Part shown: one piece after another, positions 25,233 through 34,128 of the stretch | Position numbering within the stretch: the stretch's first letter is position 1 | How the letters are laid out: every line of letters starts with the position of its first letter | Assembly (NCBI RefSeq): GCF_018860705.1 | Contig: NZ_JAHKQA010000041.1 | Span: forward strand, 1-64,000 | DNA: 64,000 nt | DNA from: Citreicella sp. C3M06 | GTDB taxonomy: Bacteria; Pseudomonadota; Alphaproteobacteria; Rhodobacterales; Rhodobacteraceae | Direction of reading: 5' to 3' | Made by a program: the position numbers and the translations under genes | The notes under the pieces: model-generated | The model's database searches: none | Seen by the model: only the letters and a program-made list of their open reading frames with translations | Told to the model about the DNA's origin: nothing

Positions 25233-27647
25233 ATGGATACGCTTCCCCTTGCCCTTGAGAACTGGTTCGCGGCGCGCGGCTGGCAGATGCACCCGCATCA
25301 GCGCGACATGCTGGCGCGGGCCGATGCGCCCTGCCTGCTGCTGATCGCGCCGACCGGGGGCGGCAAGACGCTCGCGGGTTTCCTGCCGACGCTGGCCGAG
25401 CTGACCGCGCAGCCGCGCGGCGGGCTGCACACGCTTTATGTCTCGCCGCTCAAGGCGCTGGCCAGCGACATTCGCCGCAACCTGCTGATCCCTATCGAAG
25501 AAGCGAACCTGCCGATCCGGGTCGAGGACCGCACCGGCGACACCCCGTCCAGCCGCAAGCGCCGCCAGCGCGTTGACCCGCCGCAGATTCTGCTCACCAC
25601 GCCGGAATCGCTGGCGCTGCTGACCAGCTACGAGGACGCGCCGCGCATGTTCGCCGGCCTGCAACGGGTGGTCATCGACGAGATCCATGCGCTGGCCGAA
25701 AGCAAGCGGGGCGATCAGCTGATGCTGTCACTGGCGAGGCTTCAGACCCTATGCCCTGATCTGCTCCGCGTCGGCCTGTCCGCCACGGTCGAAGACCCGC
25801 AAGCCATCGCCCGCCTGCTCGCCCGTGCCCCCGACCCCTGCGAGATCCTGCTGGCCGATCCCGGCCCCGAGCCCGACATACAGATGCTGACCACCGATGC
25901 GCCACCGCCATGGTCGGGGGGCGGCGCGGCCTATGCCATCCCGGCGGTGCTGGACGAGGTGAAGCGCCACAACACCACGTTGATTTTTCACAATACGCGG
26001 GCACAGGCCGAGATATTCTTTCACAAGCTCTGGCTTGCCAATGAAGACGCGCTGCCCATCGGCATCCACCACGGCAGCCTCGACCGTGCCCAGCGCGAAA
26101 AGGTCGAGGCGGCGATGGTGAACGGCGATCTGCGCGCCATCGTCTGCACTGGCTCGCTGGATCTGGGCATTGACTGGGGCGATGTGGATCTGGTGATCCA
26201 GATTGGCGCCCCCAAGAACGTCAAGCGGCTGGTGCAGCGCATCGGGCGCGCCAACCACCGCTACAACGCGCCGTCCAAGGCGCTGCTGGTGCCCGCCAAT
26301 CGGTTCGAGGTGGTGGAATGCGTTGCCGCGCTCGAAGCGGTGCGCGCGCATGATCTCGACGGGGAATGGCGCGGGCGTGGGCCACGTGATGTGCTGTGCC
26401 AGCACATCCTGATCGCCGCCTGCGCCGGCCCGTTCGACGCCGGGGCGCTTTATGCCGAGATGTCCTCGGCCGGGGCCTATGCGGACCTGACACGCGCCGA
26501 ATTCGACGCCTGCCTCGATTTCTGCGCTACGGGCGGCTATGCGCTGCGCGCCTATGACCGCTGGCAGCGCATCCTGCTGCGCCCGGACGGGCTCTGGCAA
26601 CTGCGCGACCCGCGTGCAGCGGCGCGTATCCGTATGAACATCGGCACGATTCAGGATACCGACACGCTCAAGGTCCGCTGGCGCGGGCGCGGCGCGCCGC
26701 TGGGCGAGATCGAGGAAAGCTTTGCCGCCTCGCTGACCAAGGGCGATACCTTCCTGATCGGCGGCCAGATCGTGCGCTACGAAGGGCTGCGCGAGATGAC
26801 CGTGGAGGTCACCCGTGACGCGGCGAAGAAACCCAAGATCGCCACCTTCATGGGCACCAAATTCGCCACCTCAACGCAGCTATCGCACCGCATCCTGCGC
26901 ATGTTCGAACAGGGGCATTGGCCCGAACTTCCGGCTCATACCGCACAATGGCTGGCGCTGCAGCGCGAGGTATCCCAACTGCCGACCGAAGGCCGCCTGC
27001 TGATCGAGAGCTTCCCCCATGACGGGCGCGAACAGCTCGTCGCCTACGGCTTTGCCGGGCGCAACGCCATGCAGACACTGGGGCTGCTGCTGACCAAGCG
27101 GATGGAGGAGGAAGGGCTGGCCCCCATGGGCTTTGTCGCGTCGGATTACGCAGTACTGATCTGGGGGCTGGACGCGGTGATCGACCCTGCTCCGCTGTTC
27201 GATCTGGAACGGCTCGAGGCCGGGCTGGAAGGCTGGCTACAAGGCAACGCGGTGATGAAACGGACCTTCCGCGCCTCGGCAACCATCGCCGGACTGATCG
27301 AGCGCAACACCGCAGGGGCCCGCAAGAGCGGCCGTCAGGCAACCATGTCGTCGGATATCCTGTATGACACGTTGGTGAAATACGACCCCGACCACCTGCT
27401 GCTGCAGATCACCCGCGAAGAGGCAATGCGCGGGCTGGTCGATTTCGCGCGCATTCGCGAGATGTGCGCACAGGTGGAGGGGCGTATCGACCTGCGCCGC
27501 CTGTCGCGGGTATCGCCGCTGTCCGCACCCCTGCTTCTGGAGCCGGGCCGCGTGCCGGTCCGAGGCTTGGCCGAAGAGCGGCTGCTTGAAGAAGAGGTGA
27601 CGGCGCTGCTCGAGATTTCCGGCCTTGCGCAGATATCAACCGCCTGA
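25233..27647 (+). CDS. Lhr-type DEXH-box ATP-dependent DNA helicase (ligase-associated)
   Basis: An 804-residue superfamily 2 helicase. Motif I is IAPTGGGKTLAGFLP near 37, motif Ib TTPESLALL, motif II VIDEIHAL (DEIH) near 148, motif III GLSATVED, motif V CTGSLDLGIDWG and motif VI QRIGRANHR near 333. The Lhr-specific winged-helix and C-terminal core follow. Its length matches the ligase-associated helicase of bacterial DNA-damage clusters, but the usual partner genes (phosphoesterase, ligase, exonuclease) are not adjacent. The start ATG encodes MDTLPLALENWFAARGW. Confidence 0.88.
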   Translation: MDTLPLALENWFAARGWQMHPHQRDMLARADAPCLLLIAPTGGGKTLAGFLPTLAELTAQPRGGLHTLYVSPLKALASDIRRNLLIPIEEANLPIRVEDRTGDTPSSRKRRQRVDPPQILLTTPESLALLTSYEDAPRMFAGLQRVVIDEIHALAESKRGDQLMLSLARLQTLCPDLLRVGLSATVEDPQAIARLLARAPDPCEILLADPGPEPDIQMLTTDAPPPWSGGGAAYAIPAVLDEVKRHNTTLIFHNTRAQAEIFFHKLWLANEDALPIGIHHGSLDRAQREKVEAAMVNGDLRAIVCTGSLDLGIDWGDVDLVIQIGAPKNVKRLVQRIGRANHRYNAPSKALLVPANRFEVVECVAALEAVRAHDLDGEWRGRGPRDVLCQHILIAACAGPFDAGALYAEMSSAGAYADLTRAEFDACLDFCATGGYALRAYDRWQRILLRPDGLWQLRDPRAAARIRMNIGTIQDTDTLKVRWRGRGAPLGEIEESFAASLTKGDTFLIGGQIVRYEGLREMTVEVTRDAAKKPKIATFMGTKFATSTQLSHRILRMFEQGHWPELPAHTAQWLALQREVSQLPTEGRLLIESFPHDGREQLVAYGFAGRNAMQTLGLLLTKRMEEEGLAPMGFVASDYAVLIWGLDAVIDPAPLFDLERLEAGLEGWLQGNAVMKRTFRASATIAGLIERNTAGARKSGRQATMSSDILYDTLVKYDPDHLLLQITREEAMRGLVDFARIREMCAQVEGRIDLRRLSRVSPLSAPLLLEPGRVPVRGLAEERLLEEEVTALLEISGLAQISTA

Positions 27648-27755
27648 GGGGGGCCAGCCCCCCGCCTGCGGCTCCCCCCGGAGTTTACTTGGCAAGATGA
27701 AGATGGGGCGCGGCGCCAGCCCCTTCATCTTGCCAGAAAAACTCCCGCCGGAGGC
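27648..27755. repeat. Dispersed intergenic palindromic repeat, copy C (variant)
   Basis: A variant member. GGGGGGCCAGCCCCCC hairpin, then GGAGTTTACTTGGCAAGATG and AAG mirrored by CTTCATCTTGCCAG and AAAAACTCCCGCCGGAGGC. Both arms differ from the main type in matching positions, so pairing is kept. It separates the convergent 3' ends of the helicase and riboflavin synthase genes. Confidence 0.82.
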
Positions 27756-27784
27756 CGGCCGGAGATAGCGGCCTCGCGCGGCGG

Positions 27785-28372
27785 TCAGGAATACTCGGCA
27801 AGGCGAGCCACGTAGCGCGCCATGGTGTCGATCTCGAGGTTGACCTTGTCGCCCACTGCCACGCTGCCCCATGTGGTGACGTCCTTGGTGTGGGGGATGA
27901 AGTTGATGCCAAAGACCGATCCTTGCACTTCGTTCACCGTCAACGAGGTGCCGTTCAGTGCCACCGAGCCCTTTGGGGCGATGAACCGCGCCAGATCGTC
28001 GGGCGCGCGCAGCTGCACCCGCGTGCTGTCGCCTTCATCGGTGAGCGAAACCACCTCGGCCAGGCCGTCGACATGGCCAGAAACGATGTGCCCGCCCAAT
28101 TCGTCGCCGACCTTCAGCGCGCGTTCGAGGTTGACGCGGCGGCCCGGTTCCCAAGTGCCAAGGTTGGTCTTCGACAGTGTCTCTGCCGAGATCTGCATGT
28201 CGAACCAGTCATCCCCGAGCGTGACCACCGTCAGGCAGACGCCATCGCAGGCGATGGACGCACCGATGTCGATGCTGCCCGTGTCGTAGCTGGTGCCGAT
28301 ACGGGCGGTCAGATCACCCGCTTTCTCGAGGGCGCGGATCTCGCCCATATCCGTTACGATGCCGGTGAACAT
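27785..28372 (-). CDS. ribE: Riboflavin synthase, alpha subunit
   Basis: A 195-residue riboflavin synthase made of two homologous lumazine-binding halves. The first starts MFTGIVTDMG and contains SIACDGVCLTV; the second contains HIVSGHVDGLAEV near 93 and SVALNGTSLTVNEV near 135. It dismutates two lumazine molecules (the RibH product) to riboflavin. ATG 28372 is preferred over an adjoining GTG at 28375; GGAGG lies just upstream. It is not with the ribBA-ribH operon. Confidence 0.95.
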   Translation of the reverse strand: MFTGIVTDMGEIRALEKAGDLTARIGTSYDTGSIDIGASIACDGVCLTVVTLGDDWFDMQISAETLSKTNLGTWEPGRRVNLERALKVGDELGGHIVSGHVDGLAEVVSLTDEGDSTRVQLRAPDDLARFIAPKGSVALNGTSLTVNEVQGSVFGINFIPHTKDVTTWGSVAVGDKVNLEIDTMARYVARLAEYS

Positions 28373-28467
28373 CACTTGCCTCCATCCCGCGGCGCGGGTC
28401 TTAATTTCGCCGGAAAGCCGCGCTAGGCTTCGGCAGTCCTTTTATCCATTACCGGGGCACCCTGACC

Positions 28468-29769
28468 ATGGCAACCATGCCAGATGCCACGCCCGCAGGC
28501 CGCGTCTTTCTGTGCCTGCAAGGGCCGCACGGGCCGTTCTTTCATCGCCTCGCCGGAATGCTGCGGCAAGCCGGGGCCGAGGTTTGGCGGGTTGGGTTCA
28601 ACGCCGGCGACCGGGCGTTCTGGTTTCATCCGGGCAGCTACATCGCCTTCGACGCCCCGCAAGCGGAGTGGCCGGACGCCTTCGCACGGCTGCTCGAGGA
28701 AAAGCGTGTCACGGACCTTGTAATCTATGGCGACACCCGCCCGATCCATGCCGAGGCGGTGCGGGCTGCCAAGGCGCGCGGGCTAACGGTGCATGTTTTC
28801 GAAGAAGGCTATATGCGGCCCTATTGGGTGACATATGAGCGCGGCGGCGCCAACGGGCATTCGCGGCTGATGCGGATGAGCGTCGCCGACATGCGCTGCG
28901 CTTTGGCGAAATCCGACATGGAGGCGCCGCTGCCCCCCGGCCATTGGGGCGACATGCGCCAGCATGTGTTCTACGGCGCGCTCTACCACTGGTTCGTGAT
29001 GTTCCGGAACGGCGCCTATCGTGCCTTTCGCCCGCATCGCACCTTGTCGGTCGGTCAGGAATTCCAGCTGCACGTCAAGCGCCTGCTGATGATGCCGCTG
29101 CACCGGGCCGAGCGGCTGCTGGAAACCATGCGCATCCGGCGCGGCGGCTTCCCCTATCACCTCGTGCTGATGCAGCTTGAGCATGATGCCAGCTTTCGCG
29201 ACCATTCGCCCTTTGGCTCGATGACCGAGTTTGTCGAGCTGGTGATCGACGGTTTCGCCAAGGGCGCGCCCGGCCACCATCACCTTGTCTTCAAGGCCCA
29301 CCCGCTGGAAGATGGCCGCGCCCCGGTGCTGCGCGCCATCCGCGACGCCGCCAGCCGCGCTGGCATCGCCCACCGGGTGCATTTCGTGCGCGGCGGCAAG
29401 CTGGCGCGGTTGCTGGACGATGCCCGCAGCGCGGTGACGGTGAATTCCACCGCCGGGCAGCAGGTGCTGTGGCGCGGCATCCCGCTGCGGGTCTTTGGCG
29501 ATGCGGTTTATGCCAAACCGGATTTCGTCTCGGCCCAGCCTCTGCCCGAGTTCTTTGCAAGGCCGACCCAGCCCGACAACCGCGCCTACCGCGATTTCCG
29601 CCGATATCTGCTGGAAACCAGTCAGGTTCCGGGCGGGTTCTATTCCTCGCGCGGGCGGCGACAGCTGCTGCGGCTGGTGGTCGACATGATGCTTGGCCCC
29701 GACGATCCCTACGATGCACTGACCCGGGGAACCGCGGCCCCTCGGCAACAGTTGCGCGTCGTGCACTGA
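28468..29769 (+). CDS. kpsS: Capsule polysaccharide export/Kdo transferase protein, KpsS type
   Basis: A 433-residue cytoplasmic protein of the KpsS/LipB family, which adds beta-Kdo to the lipid anchor of group 2 capsules. Typical stretches are VFLCLQGPHGPFFHRLAGML at the start, VIYGDTRPIHAEAV near 90, VFEEGYMRPYWVT near 109, HHHLVFKAHPLEDG near 271 and TVNSTAGQQVLWRGIP near 324. It is followed by an export lipoprotein gene and kpsC. CDS start ATG at 28468; a second ATG four codons in is possible. Confidence 0.86.
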   Translation: MATMPDATPAGRVFLCLQGPHGPFFHRLAGMLRQAGAEVWRVGFNAGDRAFWFHPGSYIAFDAPQAEWPDAFARLLEEKRVTDLVIYGDTRPIHAEAVRAAKARGLTVHVFEEGYMRPYWVTYERGGANGHSRLMRMSVADMRCALAKSDMEAPLPPGHWGDMRQHVFYGALYHWFVMFRNGAYRAFRPHRTLSVGQEFQLHVKRLLMMPLHRAERLLETMRIRRGGFPYHLVLMQLEHDASFRDHSPFGSMTEFVELVIDGFAKGAPGHHHLVFKAHPLEDGRAPVLRAIRDAASRAGIAHRVHFVRGGKLARLLDDARSAVTVNSTAGQQVLWRGIPLRVFGDAVYAKPDFVSAQPLPEFFARPTQPDNRAYRDFRRYLLETSQVPGGFYSSRGRRQLLRLVVDMMLGPDDPYDALTRGTAAPRQQLRVVH

Positions 29770-29866
29770 CCCTCCTCCCCCCTCGTGCTGGATTTGGAAC
29801 AGTATTTTCGATACGTTAACTCAAAAATTCGAGGCATAAGAATTAACGGGTCGAGGAGACCGAGCA

Positions 29867-31012
29867 GTGAAACCATCCACCAAACGATGGGTGAAGACCG
29901 TCGCGTTGCTGGCCGCCGTGTCGCTTCTTGCGGCTTGCGCCCTGCCGCGGTCTGGCCCCAACAAGCGCGAGATCTTTGCCGGCTCCGTCCAGCGTGAGGG
30001 CGATTCCTTTGTCGTCTCCGTCAACGACCGGGTGACCCGCGCCACCGCCCTTGTTCCCGCGCTTGGCTTTTCCGAAGGCTTCCGCAATGCCTCCATGCTC
30101 GGCTCGGACACGATCCGGGCTGGCGATACCCTTGGCTTGACGGTCTGGGAAAACGTCGACGACGGGCTGCTGGCGGCGGAAGCGGCCAATGCCACGGTGC
30201 TTGAAGAAGTACAGGTCGACGGCTCCGGTTTCATTTTTGTGCCCTATGCGGGGCGCATCAAGGCGGCGGGCAACACCCCCGATGCCATCCGCCGCGTGAT
30301 CACGACGAGCCTCTCCGACCAGACCCCCGACCCGCAGGTCGAGGTGCGCCGCCTTGCCGGGGACGGCTCGACCGTCAGCCTGCTGGGCGCGGTCGGCGGA
30401 CAGGGCATCTATGCGATCGAGCGCCCGACCCGTACGCTGGCCTCGATGCTGGCCCGCGCCGGCGGCATCACCATCACCCCCGAAGTGGCGCAGGTATCGG
30501 TCACCCGTGGCAACCAGACCGAAAAGATCTGGTTTCAGGATCTGCACAAGCAGCCCGGCAATGACATCGCCCTGCGCGGCGGCGACAAGATCCTTGTCGA
30601 ACAAGACACCCGCGCCTTTACCGCGCTGGGGGCCACTGGCACGCAGGCCCGCGTGCCCTTCGAAACCCAGACCCTGTCGGCGGTCGAGGCCATCGCCACC
30701 GTGGGCGGTCTGCTGCCTGCCTCGGCGGACCCGACCGGCGTCTTCGTACTGCGCAACGAGCCTGCCGAGATCGCCAACCAAGTGCTGGGCCGGTCCGATC
30801 TGATCGGTGCGCAGCGCATGGTCTATGTGCTTGACCTGACCAAGCCCAACGGCATGTTCATGGCCCGTGATTTCGTGGTGCGCGATCAGGACACGCTTTA
30901 CGTGACCGAAGCGCCCTATGCCCAGTGGGCCAAGGTGATTTCCGCCCTGACCAGCCCGCTTGGCGCTGTCAGCACCGTGGCCAGCACCGCCGCCGTCATC
31001 AACGGAAGCTGA
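29867..31012 (+). CDS. Polysaccharide export lipoprotein, Wza/KpsD (OPX) family
   Basis: A 381-residue outer-membrane export protein. The signal peptide ends in a lipobox, VSLLAAC with Cys24 as the lipid-modified residue. The PES domain begins near 80 (IRAGDTLGLTVWENVD) and contains VDGSGFIFVPYAGRIKAAG; two SLBB-like repeats follow (VSLLGAVGGQGIYAIERPTR near 168 and the ARVPFETQTLSAVEAIA region near 261). It is expected to form the outer-membrane exit for the polysaccharide handled by KpsS and KpsC. It starts 97 bp after kpsS behind GAGGAGACC-like sequence. Confidence 0.87.
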   Translation: MKPSTKRWVKTVALLAAVSLLAACALPRSGPNKREIFAGSVQREGDSFVVSVNDRVTRATALVPALGFSEGFRNASMLGSDTIRAGDTLGLTVWENVDDGLLAAEAANATVLEEVQVDGSGFIFVPYAGRIKAAGNTPDAIRRVITTSLSDQTPDPQVEVRRLAGDGSTVSLLGAVGGQGIYAIERPTRTLASMLARAGGITITPEVAQVSVTRGNQTEKIWFQDLHKQPGNDIALRGGDKILVEQDTRAFTALGATGTQARVPFETQTLSAVEAIATVGGLLPASADPTGVFVLRNEPAEIANQVLGRSDLIGAQRMVYVLDLTKPNGMFMARDFVVRDQDTLYVTEAPYAQWAKVISALTSPLGAVSTVASTAAVINGS

Positions 31013-31029
31013 TCCTGTCGGAGAACGAC

Positions 31030-33057
31030 ATGCCGCACGCCGGGGGGGAAACCCTCCGGCGTCTTTGCGTCTACAATGGCGGTTTCCTGCGCCAGCAGCG
31101 CCTGCGCCGGATTCTGAAACTGGCGGGCTGGCGCGTCTCGCTTGGCCTGCCGCGCGGCGACGACCATGTCGGGGTCTGGGGGCAATCCCCTTATGCGAAA
31201 CGCGGCGAGGCGGTTGCCGCACGATGCGGCGCGCCGCTGCTGCGCGTCGAGGATGGCTTTCTGCGCTCGCTTCACCCCGGACGCGACGGCGAGCCGCCCA
31301 TCGGCCTGTTGCTCGACCGCGCAGGCGTGCATTTCGATGCGCGCGTGCCGAGCGATCTGGAAACGCTGCTGCTGACCCATCCGCTGGACGATCACGCCCT
31401 GCTCGAACGCGCGCGCGGTGCCATTGCCCGGATGCGCCAAGGCCATCTGACCAAATACGCCGCCGTCGATCCTACGCTGCCCGCGCCCGAGCCGGGCTAT
31501 GTGCTGGTGATCGATCAGACCGCGGGCGATGCCTCGGTGATCGCCTCTGGCGCCGATCGCAACCGCTTTCGCGAGATGCTTTACTGGGCGCGCGAGGAAC
31601 ACCCCGGCAAGCGCATCCTGCTGCGCTGCCATCCCGAAACGCAGGCAGGCCATCGCAAGGGGCATTTCCGCAAGGGCGATTGCGGCGGCCCGGTGTCGAT
31701 GCATAGCGATCCGGTTTCGCCCTGGGCTTTGCTGGAGGGGGCGGTGGCGGTCTATACAGTCAGCTCGCAGATGGGGTTCGAGGCAATCCTTGCCGGCCAC
31801 CGCCCCCGCGTCTTTGGCACGCCTTTCTACGCGGGCTGGGGCCTGAGCGATGACGAGGCCCCCATCACCCGCCGCCAGCGCCGGCTGACGCGCACCCAGC
31901 TGTTTGCCGCCGCGATGATCCTCTACCCGACATGGTATGATCCCTGCCGCGACCGGCTTTGCCCGCTCGAGGACGTGCTGGCGCAGCTGGAAGCGCAGAC
32001 CCGTGCGTGGCGCGAAGATCGCCACGGCTGGGTCGCGACCGGAATGCGGCTATGGAAGCGCAAGCACCTTCAACGGTTCTTTGGCGGTGTGCAGCCGGTG
32101 CGGTTCGCCCGCAACGCCCCCGAAGCGCGGGCCATGGCCGATGTCGATCCCGCCAGCGGCAAGACCCCGCCCCGCCTTATGGCATGGGCCACCACCGCCG
32201 AGGATGCACAAGCGGTGCGCGTCGAAGACGGATTTCTGCGCTCTCGCGGGCTGGGGGCCGAGCTGACGCCGCCGCTGTCACTGGTCTGCGATCCGATGGG
32301 CATCTATTACGACCCCACCCGCGCCTCGACGCTGGAACGGCTGATCGCGGATTCGCCGCTGCTGCGCCCGGATGCCTTGCTGCGCGCCGAACGGTTGGCG
32401 GCGCGGCTGGTGGCCGACGGGCTGACGAAATACAACCTTGCAGGCGCGCTGCCGCCGCTGCCCGACGGCCATCGCATCCTTGTGCCCGGACAGGTCGAGG
32501 ACGACGCCTCGATCCGGCTGGGCAGCCCGCAGATGACCTCGAACGCGGCGCTGCTGCAGCGGGTTCGCGCCGAAAACCCCGGCGCGGTGATCCTGTGGAA
32601 ACCGCATCCCGACGTGCTCGCAGGGCTGCGCCCCGGCGCGGTCGAACATCCCGGTCAATGGGCCGACCTGACCGTCAACGGCGACATGGCCGCACTGCTC
32701 GGGCAGGTGCACGAAGTCTGGACCATGACCTCGCTCACCGGGTTCGAGGCGCTGCTGCGCGGCGCAGCGGTCACCACGCTGGGCGCGCCGTTTTACGCCG
32801 GCTGGGGGCTGACGCGCGATCTTGGCCCGGTTCCGGCGCGCCGCCTGCACGGCCCGCGCCCGTCACTGGCCGGGCTGGTCCATGCCACGCTGATCGCCTA
32901 TCCGCGCTATCGCGATCCGCTCACCGGCCTGCCCTGCCCGGTCGAGGTGGTCGCAGACCGGCTCGCCGCCGGACCCCTGCGCAGCAGCCCCGGCAATCGC
33001 ACGCTTTCAAAGCTTCAGGGCCTGCTGGCCAGCCGCGCCGGGCTTTGGCGCCGCTAG
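31030..33057 (+). CDS. kpsC: Capsular polysaccharide beta-Kdo transferase, KpsC type (two-domain)
   Basis: A 675-residue protein built from two homologous halves, each a KpsC glycosyltransferase domain. Paired motifs mark the duplication: RVEDGFLRS near 75 and again near 400, HLTKY and GLTKYN, and FYAGWGL near 275 and again near 595. KpsC alternates two beta-Kdo additions on the lysophosphatidylglycerol anchor of capsule. The start is ATG 31030, 17 bp after the lipoprotein gene, with GGAG upstream. Together with kpsS it implies a lipid-anchored capsule. Confidence 0.89.
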   Translation: MPHAGGETLRRLCVYNGGFLRQQRLRRILKLAGWRVSLGLPRGDDHVGVWGQSPYAKRGEAVAARCGAPLLRVEDGFLRSLHPGRDGEPPIGLLLDRAGVHFDARVPSDLETLLLTHPLDDHALLERARGAIARMRQGHLTKYAAVDPTLPAPEPGYVLVIDQTAGDASVIASGADRNRFREMLYWAREEHPGKRILLRCHPETQAGHRKGHFRKGDCGGPVSMHSDPVSPWALLEGAVAVYTVSSQMGFEAILAGHRPRVFGTPFYAGWGLSDDEAPITRRQRRLTRTQLFAAAMILYPTWYDPCRDRLCPLEDVLAQLEAQTRAWREDRHGWVATGMRLWKRKHLQRFFGGVQPVRFARNAPEARAMADVDPASGKTPPRLMAWATTAEDAQAVRVEDGFLRSRGLGAELTPPLSLVCDPMGIYYDPTRASTLERLIADSPLLRPDALLRAERLAARLVADGLTKYNLAGALPPLPDGHRILVPGQVEDDASIRLGSPQMTSNAALLQRVRAENPGAVILWKPHPDVLAGLRPGAVEHPGQWADLTVNGDMAALLGQVHEVWTMTSLTGFEALLRGAAVTTLGAPFYAGWGLTRDLGPVPARRLHGPRPSLAGLVHATLIAYPRYRDPLTGLPCPVEVVADRLAAGPLRSSPGNRTLSKLQGLLASRAGLWRR

Positions 33058-33143
33058 GCCCCTTGTTCCGGGCCGCCCGCACTGCGATATAGTCAGTCAA
33101 CGGTTCCGGCCCCTCGCGGCCACGACAATCTGGAGTAAACGAT

Positions 33144-33488
33144 ATGCTGAAAGGTTTGGGCGGGCTTGGCGACATGGCCAAGATGATGAAGACCGCACAG
33201 GACATGCAGGGCAAGATGGCCCAGCTGCAAGAGGATCTGAAGACCATCACCGTGGTCGGCCAATCCGGCGCGGGTCTTGTCAAGGCGACCGCCACCGCCA
33301 AGGGCGAGCTGAAGGCGCTGGATATCGACCCGTCGATCTTCAACGGCGACGACAAGGAAGTGGTCGAAGACCTGATCCTTGCCGCCATCAAGGAAGCGCA
33401 GACCAAGGCGCAAGAGCGCGCGCAGGAAGAAATGCAGAAGCTGACCTCGGAAATGGGCTTGCCCGCCGACATGAAGCTGCCGTTCTGA
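33144..33488 (+). CDS. YbaB/EbfC family nucleoid-associated protein
   Basis: A 114-residue DNA-binding protein of the YbaB/EbfC family, usually found just before recR, as here. It starts [20 protein letters not shown] and has the long N-terminal helix, the [20 protein letters not shown] core and the [19 protein letters not shown] helix typical of the family. GGAG at 33132-33135 supports the start. dnaX, often upstream, is absent here. Confidence 0.94.
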   Translation: MLKGLGGLGDMAKMMKTAQDMQGKMAQLQEDLKTITVVGQSGAGLVKATATAKGELKALDIDPSIFNGDDKEVVEDLILAAIKEAQTKAQERAQEEMQKLTSEMGLPADMKLPF

Positions 33489-33494
33489 CGCGCC

Positions 33495-33512
33495 TGCCGG
33501 GTCCGCCCGGCA
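33495..33512 (+). other. Small hairpin between ybaB and recR
   Basis: TGCCGGG (33495-33501) pairs with CCCGGCA (33506-33512) around a TCCG loop. It lies seven bases after the ybaB stop and 20 before the TTG start of recR and has no U-tract. It may tune recR translation or protect the upstream message; this is inference. Confidence 0.4.
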
Positions 33513-33531
33513 TGGAAACAAAGGTGCCCGC

Positions 33532-34125
33532 TTGGCCGACCGTACCGAGATCGACGTTCTGATCGAGCTGATGGCAAAACTGCCGGGGCTCGGGCCGCGC
33601 TCTGCACGGCGCGCGGTGCTGCACCTCGTGCGCAAGCGGGCGTTGCTGCTGACACCGCTGGCCGATGCCATTGGGCGCGTTGCCGTCAGCGCCCGCGAAT
33701 GCATCAACTGCGGCAATGTCGGCACATCGGACCTGTGCCCGATCTGCGCCGATCCGCAGCGCGCCAATGGCCAGATCTGCGTGGTCGAAGACGTCGCCGA
33801 TCTGTGGGCGATGGAACGCAGCAAGGTGTTCAAGGGCCGCTATCACGTGCTCGGCGGCACGCTGTCGGCGCTTGACGCCATCGGCCCGAACGAGCTGCGC
33901 ATCCCGCAACTGGTGCACCGCATCGAAGACGAGGCGGTGTCCGAGATCATCCTTGCACTGAATGCCACGGTCGATGGCCAGACCACGGCGCATTACATCG
34001 CCGACCAGCTGGAAACCCGCGTCGAGCTGACCTCTCTGGCGCAGGGCGTGCCGATCGGCGGCGAGCTCGATTACCTTGACGACGGCACCATCACCGCCGC
34101 GCTGAACGCGCGGCGGAAGGTCTAG
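33532..34125 (+). CDS. recR: Recombination mediator protein RecR
   Basis: A 197-residue RecR. The helix-hairpin-helix [15 protein letters not shown] near 12, the C4 zinc finger [16 protein letters not shown] near 57, and the Toprim domain [15 protein letters not shown] near 80 are all present. It works with RecF and RecO to load RecA at gaps. TTG start at 33532 after AAAGG; no better start is in frame. It lies downstream of the YbaB-family gene as in many bacteria. Confidence 0.95.
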   Translation: MADRTEIDVLIELMAKLPGLGPRSARRAVLHLVRKRALLLTPLADAIGRVAVSARECINCGNVGTSDLCPICADPQRANGQICVVEDVADLWAMERSKVFKGRYHVLGGTLSALDAIGPNELRIPQLVHRIEDEAVSEIILALNATVDGQTTAHYIADQLETRVELTSLAQGVPIGGELDYLDDGTITAALNARRKV

Positions 34126-34128
34126 GCG

